NCBI RefSeq assembly: GCF_021341785.1
Contig: NZ_JAJTTF010000014.1
Coordinates: 62,001 to 126,000 of the forward strand
DNA: 64,000 nt
From: Microbacterium sp. Au-Mic1
GTDB lineage: Bacteria > Actinomycetota > Actinomycetes > Actinomycetales > Microbacteriaceae
Reading direction: 5' to 3'
The position numbers and the translations under genes were made by a program. Positions 23,336 through 32,022 of the stretch are shown piece after piece (position 1 is the first letter of the stretch; each line of letters begins with the position of its first letter). The notes below the pieces were generated by a model. That model was not told where the DNA came from, made no database searches, and saw only the letters and a program-made list of their open reading frames with translations.

Positions 23336-24790
23336 ATGAACGACTTCGCCGCGCGCCGCGACGACTGGAAGGCCAGAGAAGAACTCGCAGAGCGGATGAT
23401 CCCGCTGATCGGCGGGCTGAACCGCGATCGTGACGTGGTGACGTCGCTGCACGGGCACCGTCTGCTGGGCCTGTCCACCACGGAGATCCTCGAGGTGCAC
23501 GAGCGCGTCGCCGCCCTCGGCCACGACGAGCTCGCCCTGGAGGACACCCTCGCCGTGCTCGAGGCGCTGCGCGAGCTGGCGCCTTCGGCCGCATCGCTCG
23601 ACGTCGGCCGGCTGGTCGAGAAGGTGGAGGGCGATGACGCGGCCCTTCTCGAGCGGCTGCGCGCCGAGCTCGCCCCGGCGCTCGGGGAGTCCTCCGGCGC
23701 CGCCGAGCCCACCGACGTCGTGCTCTACGGCTTCGGCCGCATCGGGCGTCTGCTCGCCCGCATCCTCATCGCGCACACGGGCGGCGGCAGCGGGCTGCGC
23801 CTGCGTGCGATCGTCGTGCGCAAGGGCGCCGAGAACGACCTCGTCAAGCGTGCGTCGCTGCTGCTGCGCGACTCCGTGCACGGCCGCTTCGAGGGCTCCG
23901 TCGACGTCGACGAGGAGAACTCGCAGCTCATCGCGAACGGCACCCGGATCCAGGTCATCTACTCCAACGACCCGGCGACGATCGACTACACCGCCTACGG
24001 CATCCACGACGCGATCGTCGTCGACAACACCGGCCGCTGGCGAGACGAGGCCGGCCTCAGCCGCCATCTGGAGTCGACCGGCGTGGCACGCGTGCTGCTC
24101 ACCGCGCCGGGCAAGGGCGAGCTGAAGAACATCGTGCACGGCATCAACCACGACACCATCGAGGACGCCGACCGGATCCTCTCCGCCGCATCCTGCACGA
24201 CGAACGCGATCACGCCGGTGCTGAAGGCGGTCGATGAGGCGTACGGGATCGTGCGCGGTCACGTCGAGACGGTGCACTCGTTCACGAACGACCAGAACCT
24301 CATCGACAACTTCCACTCCGGCGACCGCCGTGGCCGCTCCGCCGTGCTTAACATGGTCATCACCGAGACCGGTGCCGCGAAGGCCGTCGCCCGTGCGCTT
24401 CCCGAGCTCGCCGGCAAGCTCACCGGGTCCGCGATCCGCGTGCCCACCCCGGACGTGTCGCTCGCCGTGCTGCACCTGACGCTGGAGCGCCCCGCCGAGA
24501 AGGCCGAGATCAACGACTACCTGCGCCGCGTGTCGCTGCACTCGAAGCTGCGCCAGCAGATCGACTACGTGGAATCTCCCGAGGTCGTCTCCACCGACTT
24601 CGTCGGCTCGCATCGCGCCGGCATCGTCGACGGTCTCGCGACCATCGCGAACGGCACCGACGTGATCCTCTACGTCTGGTACGACAACGAGTTCGGCTAC
24701 TCCAGCCAGGTCATCCGCGTGCTCGAGGTCATGGCCGGATCCCACCCGGTCGTGCTCCCGGTGCGCCGCGAGGTCACGCTGCAGGGCTGA
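23336..24790 (+). CDS. gap: Glyceraldehyde-3-phosphate dehydrogenase, long GapB type
   Basis: 484 residues from the ATG at 23336 (site AAGGA). Residues 1-125 are a helical N-terminal extension typical of the roughly 480-residue actinobacterial GAPDHs such as corynebacterial GapB. The Rossmann start VVLYGFGRIGRLLAR is near 130, the catalytic Cys in SAASCTTNAITPV near residue 286, and the C-terminal WYDNEFGYSSQV is intact. GapB enzymes work mainly in the gluconeogenic direction. This fits the PEP carboxykinase and RamB-like genes 9 kb away, although they are separate units. Confidence 0.94.
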   Translation: MNDFAARRDDWKAREELAERMIPLIGGLNRDRDVVTSLHGHRLLGLSTTEILEVHERVAALGHDELALEDTLAVLEALRELAPSAASLDVGRLVEKVEGDDAALLERLRAELAPALGESSGAAEPTDVVLYGFGRIGRLLARILIAHTGGGSGLRLRAIVVRKGAENDLVKRASLLLRDSVHGRFEGSVDVDEENSQLIANGTRIQVIYSNDPATIDYTAYGIHDAIVVDNTGRWRDEAGLSRHLESTGVARVLLTAPGKGELKNIVHGINHDTIEDADRILSAASCTTNAITPVLKAVDEAYGIVRGHVETVHSFTNDQNLIDNFHSGDRRGRSAVLNMVITETGAAKAVARALPELAGKLTGSAIRVPTPDVSLAVLHLTLERPAEKAEINDYLRRVSLHSKLRQQIDYVESPEVVSTDFVGSHRAGIVDGLATIANGTDVILYVWYDNEFGYSSQVIRVLEVMAGSHPVVLPVRREVTLQG

Positions 24791-24840
24791 GCGCTCGCAT
24801 CGGGCGGCTCCCCGCTGTGTGGGGTCCGTCTTCACATTCT

Positions 24841-24880
24841 GGGGCGCGTCCCGCCGGATCTTCCCGGTGGGACGCGCCCC
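24841..24880. terminator. Terminator hairpin after gap
   Basis: GGGGCGCGTCCCGCC (24841-24855) pairs with GGTGGGACGCGCCCC (24866-24880), 15 bp with one G-U pair and a 10-nt loop. No T-run follows, as is common in high-GC bacteria. Confidence 0.75.
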
Positions 24881-24966
24881 GATTGCGTAGAGGGCGCCCC
24901 GAATCGGGCGTTCCTGGGCCTCGTCTTGGAACGCGTGTGGTGCAATCCTGAGGACAGGAGGCCTGC

Positions 24967-25635
24967 ATGATCGACGCCCGGCCGAGACTCCTCTACGTGG
25001 AGGACGACGCGGACATCGCCGAGATGACCCTCGAGGTGCTCGGCGAGACGTACGCCGTCGATCACGTGTCCGATGGCGATGTCGCTCTGCGCCGCGCGCT
25101 CGACGAGCGCTACGACGTGATGCTGGTCGATCGCCGCCTGCCGGGAATGGACGGGGCGCGCCTCGTCGAGGCGGTCCGCACCGCGCGGATCACCACGCCC
25201 GTGCTCATGCTGACGGCGCTGGGCGCCGTTCCGGATCGCGTCGAGGGGCTGGACGCGGGCGCCAACGACTACCTCACCAAGCCCTTCGACTTCGACGAGC
25301 TGCTGGCACGACTCCGCGCGCTGCGCCGCGGCTTCCAGGCGGAGGGCCGTCGTCGGGCCATCGGCGAGTGGACGTTCATCCCCGATTCCTGGGTGCTGCA
25401 TTCGCCCACCGGCGCTCGGGTGTCGCTGACGGCCACGGAGGCCGCATTCCTGGAGTTCCTGTCCGCGAGCCCCGAGCGCGTGTTCAGCCGCGAGGAGATC
25501 CTGCGCGGAGTCTTCTCCTCGGCGGACGGCGTCGGAACCGTCGACACCTATGTGCACTACATCCGGCGCAAGACCACGTCCGAGATGATCGACACCGTGC
25601 GCGGGCGCGGCTATCGGGCGGGGGATCCGGGATGA
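24967..25635 (+). CDS. Two-component response regulator, OmpR/PhoB family
   Basis: 222 residues. The receiver domain (1-118) has the acidic pair Glu12/Asp13, phospho-acceptor Asp55 in VMLVDRRLPGMDG, Thr83 in MLTALG and Lys105 in TKPFD. The winged-helix DNA-binding domain occupies about 125-220 (VDTYVHYIRRKTT and IDTVRGRGYR). The ATG at 24967 follows ACAGGAGGCCTGC. The sensor gene begins 31 bp after its stop. The pair faces the flavin/ferric reductase genes, which may be targets, but nothing in the sequence proves this. Confidence 0.93.
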   Translation: MIDARPRLLYVEDDADIAEMTLEVLGETYAVDHVSDGDVALRRALDERYDVMLVDRRLPGMDGARLVEAVRTARITTPVLMLTALGAVPDRVEGLDAGANDYLTKPFDFDELLARLRALRRGFQAEGRRRAIGEWTFIPDSWVLHSPTGARVSLTATEAAFLEFLSASPERVFSREEILRGVFSSADGVGTVDTYVHYIRRKTTSEMIDTVRGRGYRAGDPG

Positions 25636-25666
25636 TCCGCGGCACCCGCCGACGGGGGACGACATC

Positions 25667-26680
25667 GTGAGCGGATCCGCCGACCGGGACCGGGTGCGTC
25701 GCTCGGCCCGGCAGATCGGAGTGTGGACGGGGGTCGCCTCGGCCATCGTGATCGCGGCCGGGGTCGGGATACTCGTCGCGGTGATCCTCGCGACCTCACG
25801 TCCCCAGGGAGACGACCGCGTCACGGCAGGACCCCGGCCCGGCGGCCTGCCCGTCGACAATCCCGATCACGTGGTCGTGGACGTGGACCGGGTGCTGCCG
25901 TGGGTGATCGTGCTGGGGATCGTGGGGGTGGCGCTGCTCGGGCTGATCGCCTGGTTCGCTGCTCGGCGCGCGGTCGCCCCACTGGAGGTCGCGCTGCAGG
26001 CTCAGCGCGACTTCGTGGCCGACGCGAGCCACGAACTGCGCACCCCGCTCACGGCCCTGTCCAGCCGGGTGCAGATCCTGCAGCGGAGGGTCGCGCGCGG
26101 CGACGACATCGGCGATGCCCTCGCTCGTCTGCGCGGCGACACCGCCGCCATGGACGACATCCTCACCGAGCTCCTGCTCGCCGCGCAGGCGGACCAGGGG
26201 CCTGTGCCGACGGCGGTGTCGGACGCCTCGGCCGCGGTGAACGGCGCGGTCGACCTGATTCTGCCGATCGCCGAGAGCGCGGAGGTGGTGCTGCAGACGG
26301 AGGTCGCGTCCGGCCTGACCGTCGCCGTGCCCGACGTCACCCTGACCCGCCTGTGCACGGCCCTGCTCGACAACGCCGTGCAGCACGCGCCGCGGGCTTC
26401 GTCGGTGGTGGTCTCGGCGCGACCCGGCAGCGGCCCGGGGCGCGGCTTCGCGGAATTCCGGGTCGCCGACCGCGGCCCCGGCGTCGGGGTCGAGGATCGG
26501 GAGCGGATCTTCACGCGGTTCGCCCGCGGCCCCGAGACCGGAAGGCGCCGCGGATTCGGGCTCGGTCTCGCGCTGGTGCGCGACGTGGCGACGCGCTACG
26601 GCGGGTCGGTCGCGATCGAGGAGACGTCGGACGCCGGCACCACGTTCCTGCTGCGACTTCCCCTCGCCACCGGTCGCTGA
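25667..26680 (+). CDS. Sensor histidine kinase
   Basis: 337 residues, GTG start. Two membrane segments (about 19-44 and 78-102) enclose a short outside loop of only about 33 residues, so sensing is probably within the membrane or through a partner. The dimerisation box DFVADASHELRTPLTALSS holds the phospho-His near 123. ATPase boxes follow: LLDNAVQHAP (N), VADRGPGVG (G1), FTRFARGPETGRRRGFGLGLALV (F/G2). No HAMP domain is evident; the phospho-acceptor helix follows the second membrane segment directly. Confidence 0.92.
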   Translation: MSGSADRDRVRRSARQIGVWTGVASAIVIAAGVGILVAVILATSRPQGDDRVTAGPRPGGLPVDNPDHVVVDVDRVLPWVIVLGIVGVALLGLIAWFAARRAVAPLEVALQAQRDFVADASHELRTPLTALSSRVQILQRRVARGDDIGDALARLRGDTAAMDDILTELLLAAQADQGPVPTAVSDASAAVNGAVDLILPIAESAEVVLQTEVASGLTVAVPDVTLTRLCTALLDNAVQHAPRASSVVVSARPGSGPGRGFAEFRVADRGPGVGVEDRERIFTRFARGPETGRRRGFGLGLALVRDVATRYGGSVAIEETSDAGTTFLLRLPLATGR

Positions 26681-26703
26681 GCGAGGAAACGGTCGCCCCG
26701 TGC

Positions 26704-27579
26704 TCAGCGGAGGAGGGCGGGCTCCGTGGCGACCGCGGCGACCTCCACCCCGTGCGCCCAGCGGCGGATGCGACCGTCCGCCGCGATCAGCATCCCGGAG
26801 CAGTCGGGGGCGGCGCGCAGCCAGGTGAGGTCGTCGAAGCCCGCGACCACGGCGACCGTCGCCCAGGCGTCGGCGTCGCTCAGGTGCTCGGCGATCACGG
26901 TCGCCGTGGGGGCATCGCGCACGGCGTGTCCCGTGCGGGGATCGACGATGTGCGCCCCGCGCTCGGCCGGCCCGGAGGTCGCGACGGCGCCCTCCCGCAA
27001 CGGCACCTGTGCCCGCACGGCGCCGGGGCGGAGTGGATCCGCGATGCCGACGGTCCAGACCCAGTCCGCACCGGGCGCCGTGACCAGCTGCATGTCGCCG
27101 CCTGCGGAGAGCCCCGCCGCGAGGACACCGTCCTCGGCCAGCAGCGGAGCGAGGTGCCGGAAGGCCGCTCGCTCGACGGCCCAGCCCTTGACGTACCCGG
27201 TCGGGTCGAACCAGCCGTGCCGGTTCGCGTCGAACCGCCCTCCGCTGGCCGACGCGAGGCGGACGCAGGCCTCCGACACCTCGAGGATCCGCGGATCCGC
27301 ATCCTCGGGACGCAACGAGCCCGCGCGCAGCAGCGAGATCTGCGAGTCGGCGCGGAACGGGGAGAACAGCGCGTCGATCTCGTGCAGCTCGTCCATCGCC
27401 GCCGACTGCGCGGCGGCGATCCGTGCGACGACGTCCGGGGCGGGGGAAGAGGAGGCGGTGAGCACATGCGCGCTCGCGACGGTACCCATGAGCTCCGCGG
27501 TGACGACGTGGCGCCGAGGTCCGGCCGTGCGCGCGTGCTCGGAAGACGGCGGCTGCACGGGCCGTGCCACGGTGCTCAT
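26704..27579 (-). CDS. apbE: FAD:protein FMN transferase
   Basis: 291 residues. The family MGT motif (ELMGTVASAHVL) is at about 29-40, followed by FDPTGYVKGWAVERA near 145, GGDMQLV near 185 and IVDPRTGHAV near 227; the Mg-binding DAWATVAVVAG is near 250. ApbE uses FAD to attach FMN covalently to a Thr of target proteins outside the membrane. The target is evident: the upstream gene, overlapping by 4 bp, encodes an FMN-binding domain with an SGAT acceptor motif. No clear export signal is visible in this protein. Confidence 0.93.
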   Translation of the reverse strand: MSTVARPVQPPSSEHARTAGPRRHVVTAELMGTVASAHVLTASSSPAPDVVARIAAAQSAAMDELHEIDALFSPFRADSQISLLRAGSLRPEDADPRILEVSEACVRLASASGGRFDANRHGWFDPTGYVKGWAVERAAFRHLAPLLAEDGVLAAGLSAGGDMQLVTAPGADWVWTVGIADPLRPGAVRAQVPLREGAVATSGPAERGAHIVDPRTGHAVRDAPTATVIAEHLSDADAWATVAVVAGFDDLTWLRAAPDCSGMLIAADGRIRRWAHGVEVAAVATEPALLR

Positions 27580-28124
27580 GCCTTCGCCTGGTCGATCGCG
27601 CTCTGCAGCGACTGGGTGTAGCCGTCCGAGGTGAACGTGGCGCCCGAGACCATGTCGATCTGCGCCGACTGGGCGCTCTTGGTCTCCGAGACGAGGATCG
27701 GGATCGCCTGCGCGTTGATCTCCTCGTCACGGCGCTCGGTGTTCGGGTACTGCGGCACCGACACGTCGGTGATCTGCCCTCCGGACACCGTGATCGCGAC
27801 CTGCACGGCGCCGTAACGGGTATCGGCGGCCTGGCCGGTGAACGTGCCGTCCTTGAGGCCGGTCGAGGTCGTGGCGGATCCGGATCCGGAGGTCGTGGAG
27901 GAGGACGATCCGGAGGAGCTGCCGGACGCCGACGCCGACGAGCCGGACGACGCCCCGGAGGACGTGCTGCCCGAAGTCGTCCCGGTGGCGGATCCGGTCG
28001 TGCTCTTCGCCGTGCCGGCGGTGCCGCTCGCGGCCGGGGCGACCGCCTCCAGGGAGGTGCGGTAGCTGAACAGCAGGACCAGCCCGGTCAGCGTGGCGAG
28101 GACGGCGTAGACGATCTTCTTCAT
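27576..28124 (-). CDS. Membrane-anchored FMN-binding domain protein
   Basis: 182 residues. One N-terminal membrane anchor (about 4-21), then a low-complexity linker of Ser, Gly, Thr and Ala (about 31-88), then an FMN-binding domain from 90 to the end. The acceptor motif SGAT is at 160-163, so FMN would be linked to Thr163 by the ApbE encoded next. The domain would face the outside, joined to the membrane by the flexible linker, and probably takes electrons from the ferric-reductase-like protein encoded 33 bp upstream. Similar proteins act in extracellular flavin electron transfer. Confidence 0.92.
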   Translation of the reverse strand: MKKIVYAVLATLTGLVLLFSYRTSLEAVAPAASGTAGTAKSTTGSATGTTSGSTSSGASSGSSASASGSSSGSSSSTTSGSGSATTSTGLKDGTFTGQAADTRYGAVQVAITVSGGQITDVSVPQYPNTERRDEEINAQAIPILVSETKSAQSAQIDMVSGATFTSDGYTQSLQSAIDQAKA

Positions 28125-28157
28125 GGTTCTCTCGCTCTCGGATCCGTCATCCGCCGC

Positions 28158-29570
28158 TCAGACGGCGAAGGCCTCACTGTGGATGCGTTCGGCGGGGACG
28201 CCGGCGGCGCGCAGGTCGCGGCGGATGCTCTGCATCCACGGGACGGGTCCGCACAGGTACACGTCGTACAGGGACAGGTCTCCGGCGATGCGCTGCAGCA
28301 GCTGCGCACCGTCCCACTCGGCGTGCGTGGCGGGCACCCAGCTCGTGCCCGTCTCGGCACGGCGCCCGTGCAGCGTGTAGTGCACGAGCCCTCGGGAGAC
28401 CGCGAGCCGGTCGATCTCCGCGCGGCGCAGTCCGTGAGAGGCGGAGTGGTCGCGGGTGACGAGGATCGCCTCTCCTGGCGCGTACGGCTCCGACTCGAGC
28501 AGCGCGACGAGAGGTGCGACGCCCGCCCCGGCGCCGAGCATGAGCAGGCGCGAGCCGCTCCGGCGCTCGCCGGTCATGTGGCCGTAGGAGCCTTCCACCA
28601 TGACCCGCGTGCCCGGACGCAGCTCGGTCAGCCGATCGGTCCCGTCGCCGACGCGACGGGCCGAGATGACCAGCTCGTCACCGGCGGGATCCGCCGCGAG
28701 GGAGAACGGGTGGCCGCGGGTCCAGCCGGGTCCGTCCACGAAACGCCAGATGAAGAACTGCCCGGCGCGGGCGCCGAGACGACGCACGTCGCGACCGGCC
28801 ACGCGGACCGACACCCCGTCCTGACCGTCGGGGGACACGGAGACCACACGGAGGCCGTGCCGGGCGCTGCGGATCAGCGGCACCGCGACCCGGAACCACA
28901 GCACGCACGCCGCCGTGCACACCCACAGCGCCCACCAGTAGAACGTCGCGCCGGCGGAGGCGGTGAAGTCGGCGCCGGTCCAGAGCATGTGCGGGATCGC
29001 GAGGCCCACGCCGAGGTAGCCGTACAGGTGCAGCAGATGCCAGGACTCGTAGCGCAGCCGGCGGCGCGCCCGGCGGATCGATGTGACAACGACGAGGACC
29101 AGCAGTCCCGTGCCGGCCGTTGCGAGCAGCATGCCGGGGTAGTCCCAGACGAAGTCCCAGGCCTGCACGAGCACGTTGGTGTGCGACGTGATCGCGTACC
29201 CGGCGGTGATGAGCACCAGGTGCGCCAGCAGCAGCCAGAACGACCAGAACCCGACGAGGCGGTGCAGCCGGGTGATGCCGTCCCGGCCGAAGCCGCGCTC
29301 GAACACGGGTACGCGGGCCATCAGCAGCACCTGGTACAGCAGCAGGTTCGCCGACACGAGGCCGGTCAGGCGGCCTAGTGTCGTGAGCGTGTCGCCGTCG
29401 ACAGCCAGCAGGGACTGGACCCCGGCGCCACTCACCCAGAGCGCGAGCACGAACAGGCTCGTCGCCCAGATCAGCGTCACCGCGGCCATCCGCCAGAGCG
29501 CCGGGCGCAGCCGGCGGGCCGGCGCGGCGACACGTCGCGGGACCGGGCTGAGGGTGGTGAGCGTTGCCAT
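28158..29570 (-). CDS. Ferric-reductase-like transmembrane flavoprotein
   Basis: 470 residues. The N-terminal half has about six membrane helices, with haem-ligand candidates in FWSFWLLLAHLVLITAGY and HTNVLVQAWDF and later WHLLHLYGYLG and IPHMLW. The C-terminal half is an FAD/NAD(P) reductase: PFSLAADPAGDELVISARRVG (FAD), MLGAGAGVAPLVALLES (nucleotide) and VYLCGPVPWMQSI near the end. It should pass electrons from cytoplasmic NAD(P)H across the membrane to the external FMN protein. First gene of the trio with apbE. Confidence 0.92.
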   Translation of the reverse strand: MATLTTLSPVPRRVAAPARRLRPALWRMAAVTLIWATSLFVLALWVSGAGVQSLLAVDGDTLTTLGRLTGLVSANLLLYQVLLMARVPVFERGFGRDGITRLHRLVGFWSFWLLLAHLVLITAGYAITSHTNVLVQAWDFVWDYPGMLLATAGTGLLVLVVVTSIRRARRRLRYESWHLLHLYGYLGVGLAIPHMLWTGADFTASAGATFYWWALWVCTAACVLWFRVAVPLIRSARHGLRVVSVSPDGQDGVSVRVAGRDVRRLGARAGQFFIWRFVDGPGWTRGHPFSLAADPAGDELVISARRVGDGTDRLTELRPGTRVMVEGSYGHMTGERRSGSRLLMLGAGAGVAPLVALLESEPYAPGEAILVTRDHSASHGLRRAEIDRLAVSRGLVHYTLHGRRAETGTSWVPATHAEWDGAQLLQRIAGDLSLYDVYLCGPVPWMQSIRRDLRAAGVPAERIHSEAFAV

Positions 29571-29748
29571 GGCACCATCGTCGGCGCGGGTTTGACAGAG
29601 AAGCCCAAGAATCGGTCGTCTTGAGCATCGTCATAGGGAACTCATCGGATCCGAACGGATCCGCGCCCGCGCCGCGGTGTCCGCACCCCGTGCGCGGCGC
29701 TGTCCGCGGCACCCGGCCGATGTCGGGACCGCACGGCATGATGGGTCC

Positions 29749-30819
29749 ATGACGGCTCTTCTGAGCGAACGGCTCCGTTCGCACCGGCTCACCGCCCCTG
29801 CGCGCACCCCGGTCGCCGCCGCCCGGCACATGCTCGCCGTGCAGGGCCAGGAATTCATCGCCGGCCGCTGGGCGCTCGGCATCCGATCGTCCGGTGCGCC
29901 GACACTCGCCGCCGTCGACGCCGCGTTCGACCGTGGCGAGCTCGTGCGCACCCACACCATGCGGGGCACACTGCACGTGATCCCCGCCGAAGACCTGCGC
30001 TGGGTGCTGTCGGTGACCGGCGATCGCCAGCTCCGCCAGGACGCGACCCGCCAGCGCCAGCTCGGCATCGACGACGCCCTCATCGCCCGCGTCGAGGCGG
30101 CGTTCCGCGAGCGCTTGGCCGACGGCGGGCGCACCAGGGCGCAGCTGTTCGACGACCTCGCGGAGATCGGCATCGATCCGGCGGGTCAGCGCGGCGTGCA
30201 CCTCATCTACGCGCTCAACGTGCGCGGCATCCTGGTGCAGGGGCCCGTGGTGCACCGCGACGACGCGGTCTCCCGTGAGCAGCTGTTCGTGCTGGCGGAG
30301 GAATGGATCCCAGAGACGACGCCGCCCGCCGATCCGCTCGCGGAGCTCTTCGTGCGCTACGTCGAAGGACACGGTCCTGCGACGGTCGATGACTTCGCAT
30401 GGTGGTCGGGACTGCCGATCACCGTGGCGCGCGAGGCGGCGGAGCGGGGGCGCCCCCGCGTGACGGAGCAGGCGGAGGGCGTGTTCCTCGGTGCGGCCCG
30501 CCCGCGTCGCGCCGCGGGGGCGGACGATGCCGGGGCCCTCGCCCTGCCGATGTTCGACGAGTACTACATCTCGTACGCCGATCGCTCGCCCGTGGCATCG
30601 GCGCGGAGCATGGCGTCGATCGGCCCCGGCAAGAACGGCATGGTGCGCGCGTGCCTGCTCGCCGGCGGACGCATCGCCGGCGCCTGGTCGCATTCCGCCG
30701 CCGTCGGCCGGCACCGCGACGATCCGATCCCAGAGCTCTTCGAGGGGGAGCCGGCGCCGGAGCCGGCCGCCGTCTTCGCAGCCTTGCGCCGCTACGCCGA
30801 CTTCGTCTCGGCGCACTGA
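29749..30819 (+). CDS. Winged-helix AlkZ-like (HTH_42) protein, possible DNA glycosylase
   Basis: 356 residues from the ATG at 29749. Family marks are the early LRSHRLTAP, the QGQ in MLAVQGQEFIAGRW (about 29-42), HTMRGTLHVIPAEDLRW near 75, and a late FDEYYISYADRS near 265. In AlkZ, which opens interstrand crosslinks, a QxQ motif provides catalysis, and the matching QGQ here suggests glycosylase activity on alkylated or crosslinked bases. Many relatives are labelled only as winged-helix DNA-binding proteins. It stands alone between divergent and convergent neighbours. Confidence 0.85.
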   Translation: MTALLSERLRSHRLTAPARTPVAAARHMLAVQGQEFIAGRWALGIRSSGAPTLAAVDAAFDRGELVRTHTMRGTLHVIPAEDLRWVLSVTGDRQLRQDATRQRQLGIDDALIARVEAAFRERLADGGRTRAQLFDDLAEIGIDPAGQRGVHLIYALNVRGILVQGPVVHRDDAVSREQLFVLAEEWIPETTPPADPLAELFVRYVEGHGPATVDDFAWWSGLPITVAREAAERGRPRVTEQAEGVFLGAARPRRAAGADDAGALALPMFDEYYISYADRSPVASARSMASIGPGKNGMVRACLLAGGRIAGAWSHSAAVGRHRDDPIPELFEGEPAPEPAAVFAALRRYADFVSAH

Positions 30820-30908
30820 GCCCACGGATCGGCGGACGAGTACCGACCGATCCGCGTCGTCGGGCGTCGGCCGGGGTCGGCCGGGTCGTGCGACGAATGC
30901 ACGATCAC

Positions 30909-30955
30909 GCGACGGATGCACGACGAGAACGGCGGATCCGTCGTGCATCCGTCGC
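30909..30955. repeat. 17-13-17 palindromic repeat element, copy A
   Basis: GCGACGGATGCACGACG (30909-30925) and CGTCGTGCATCCGTCGC (30939-30955) form a perfect 17-bp stem. A degenerate extra half site (CGACGAATGCACGATC) precedes it at 30891, and AGG..CAGGTGTCGCGCGCCGGC follows. The same arrangement, over about 85 bp and in the same orientation, recurs at 31858. It is in the 315-bp gap 30820-31134, which holds no gene. Confidence 0.85.
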
Positions 30956-31024
30956 AGGATCGGGCAGGTGTCGCGCGCCGGCCGCCCAGAACGCCGCCCG
31001 CCGCTCACACGCCAGGCGCCATCC

Positions 31025-31102
31025 CCTGCACCTGCCGCCGCCCCGGCCACCATCCTGCACCTGCCGCCGCCCCGGCCACCATCCTGCACCTGCCGCCGCC
31101 CG
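31025..31102. repeat. 29-bp tandem repeat, 2.7 copies
   Basis: Units begin CCTGCACCTGCCGCCG at 31025, 31054 and 31083; the first two are identical and the third diverges after 19 bp. It lies in the gap after the SDR stop. The spacing has no unique spacers, so it is not CRISPR. Confidence 0.85.
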
Positions 31103-31134
31103 GCTCCTGCCCCGGCCCTGCGCCGGGCGCCGAT

Positions 31135-31800
31135 TCAGAATTCGGCGGAGAAGGCGCCGTCGGACTTGAGCAGCTGGCCGGACACCCAGCGTCCCTCGGG
31201 CGAAACGAGGAAGTCGACGAGGGCCGCGACATCGGCCGGTCGGCCGAGGCGCCCTTGCGGGGTGAGGCCCGCCAGGTGCGCGCGGGTCGCGTCGTCCATC
31301 CATCCGGTGTCGATCGGACCCGGGTTCAGCACGTTCGCGGAGATCCCGCGAGGTCCGAGCTCGCGCGCCGCGGAGATGACGATGCGGTCGAGCGCGCCCT
31401 TGGACGCGCCATAGGGCAGGTTCCCGGTCACGTGGTCGCTCGTGAGCGCGACGATGGCCCCGCCCTCAGGCGCGGCCTGCCGTGCGAACGCCGCGATCAG
31501 CAGGAGCGTCGCACGCGCGTTGACCGCGACGTGCCGATCGAAGCTGTCCGCGGTCGTGTCGAGGATCCCCGACTCCACGTCGTGGGCATGGCTCAGCACC
31601 AGGGCCGAAATCGTCCCGTGCTCGCGCATCACCGCGGCGATGAGGGCGTCAGGGCCGTCCGCGGTCGACAGGTCGGCCGGGAAGCGGGCGTCGTCGAGGT
31701 CGCTGGTGACGACGGTCCACCCGCTGCGTTCCAGGCGCGGCACGATCCCCGCCGCGATGCTGTCGGCGCGCGCGGCGCCGGTGACGAGGGCAAGGGGCAT
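31135..31800 (-). CDS. Short-chain dehydrogenase/reductase, atypical
   Basis: 221 residues. The nucleotide loop reads TGAARADSIAAGI (about 7-19), closer to the enoyl-reductase type than to TGxxxGxG. The NNAG motif is replaced by LSHAHD near 90. Catalytic Ser, Tyr and Lys remain in LTSDHVTGNLPYGASKGAL near 128-146. A cofactor-binding NPGPIDTGW follows. It is a single-gene unit bracketed by two copies of a palindromic repeat (30909 and 31858), which suggests movement or duplication as a cassette. Substrate unknown. Confidence 0.88.
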   Translation of the reverse strand: MPLALVTGAARADSIAAGIVPRLERSGWTVVTSDLDDARFPADLSTADGPDALIAAVMREHGTISALVLSHAHDVESGILDTTADSFDRHVAVNARATLLLIAAFARQAAPEGGAIVALTSDHVTGNLPYGASKGALDRIVISAARELGPRGISANVLNPGPIDTGWMDDATRAHLAGLTPQGRLGRPADVAALVDFLVSPEGRWVSGQLLKSDGAFSAEF

Positions 31801-31857
31801 GCTCCGAAGCTAGCCGAGGATCCCGCACCGGTGCTCCCGACACGGATGCACGACGCC

Positions 31858-31904
31858 GCGACGGATGCACGACGGGAACGGGGGATCCGTCGTGCATCCG
31901 TCGC
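31858..31904. repeat. 17-13-17 palindromic repeat element, copy B
   Basis: Arms identical to copy A at 31858-31874 and 31888-31904, with the same 13-nt loop length (GGAACGGGGGATC). An extra half site CACGGATGCACGACG is at 31841-31855 and CAGGTGTCGCGCGCCGGC follows. Nothing else is visible up to the next gene at 32023. Confidence 0.85.
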
Positions 31905-32022
31905 AGGGTCCTGCAGGTGTCGCGCGCCGGCATGCCACACCCGCCGCCCGTCCGCCCGTTCGCACGCCGCACGTCCGCACGTGCCCCCGGCCGTCCGCAC
32001 GAGCCCCCTGGCCGGACCGCCC

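Noticed and set aside
26678..26694. Third copy of the GTTGAGCGAG hairpin repeat
   Set aside because: GCTGAGCGAGGAAACGG lacks the stem and overlaps the kinase stop codon; similarity is short and may be chance.
31025..31102. CRISPR array
   Set aside because: Units are contiguous 29-bp tandem copies with no unique spacers and no cas genes nearby.
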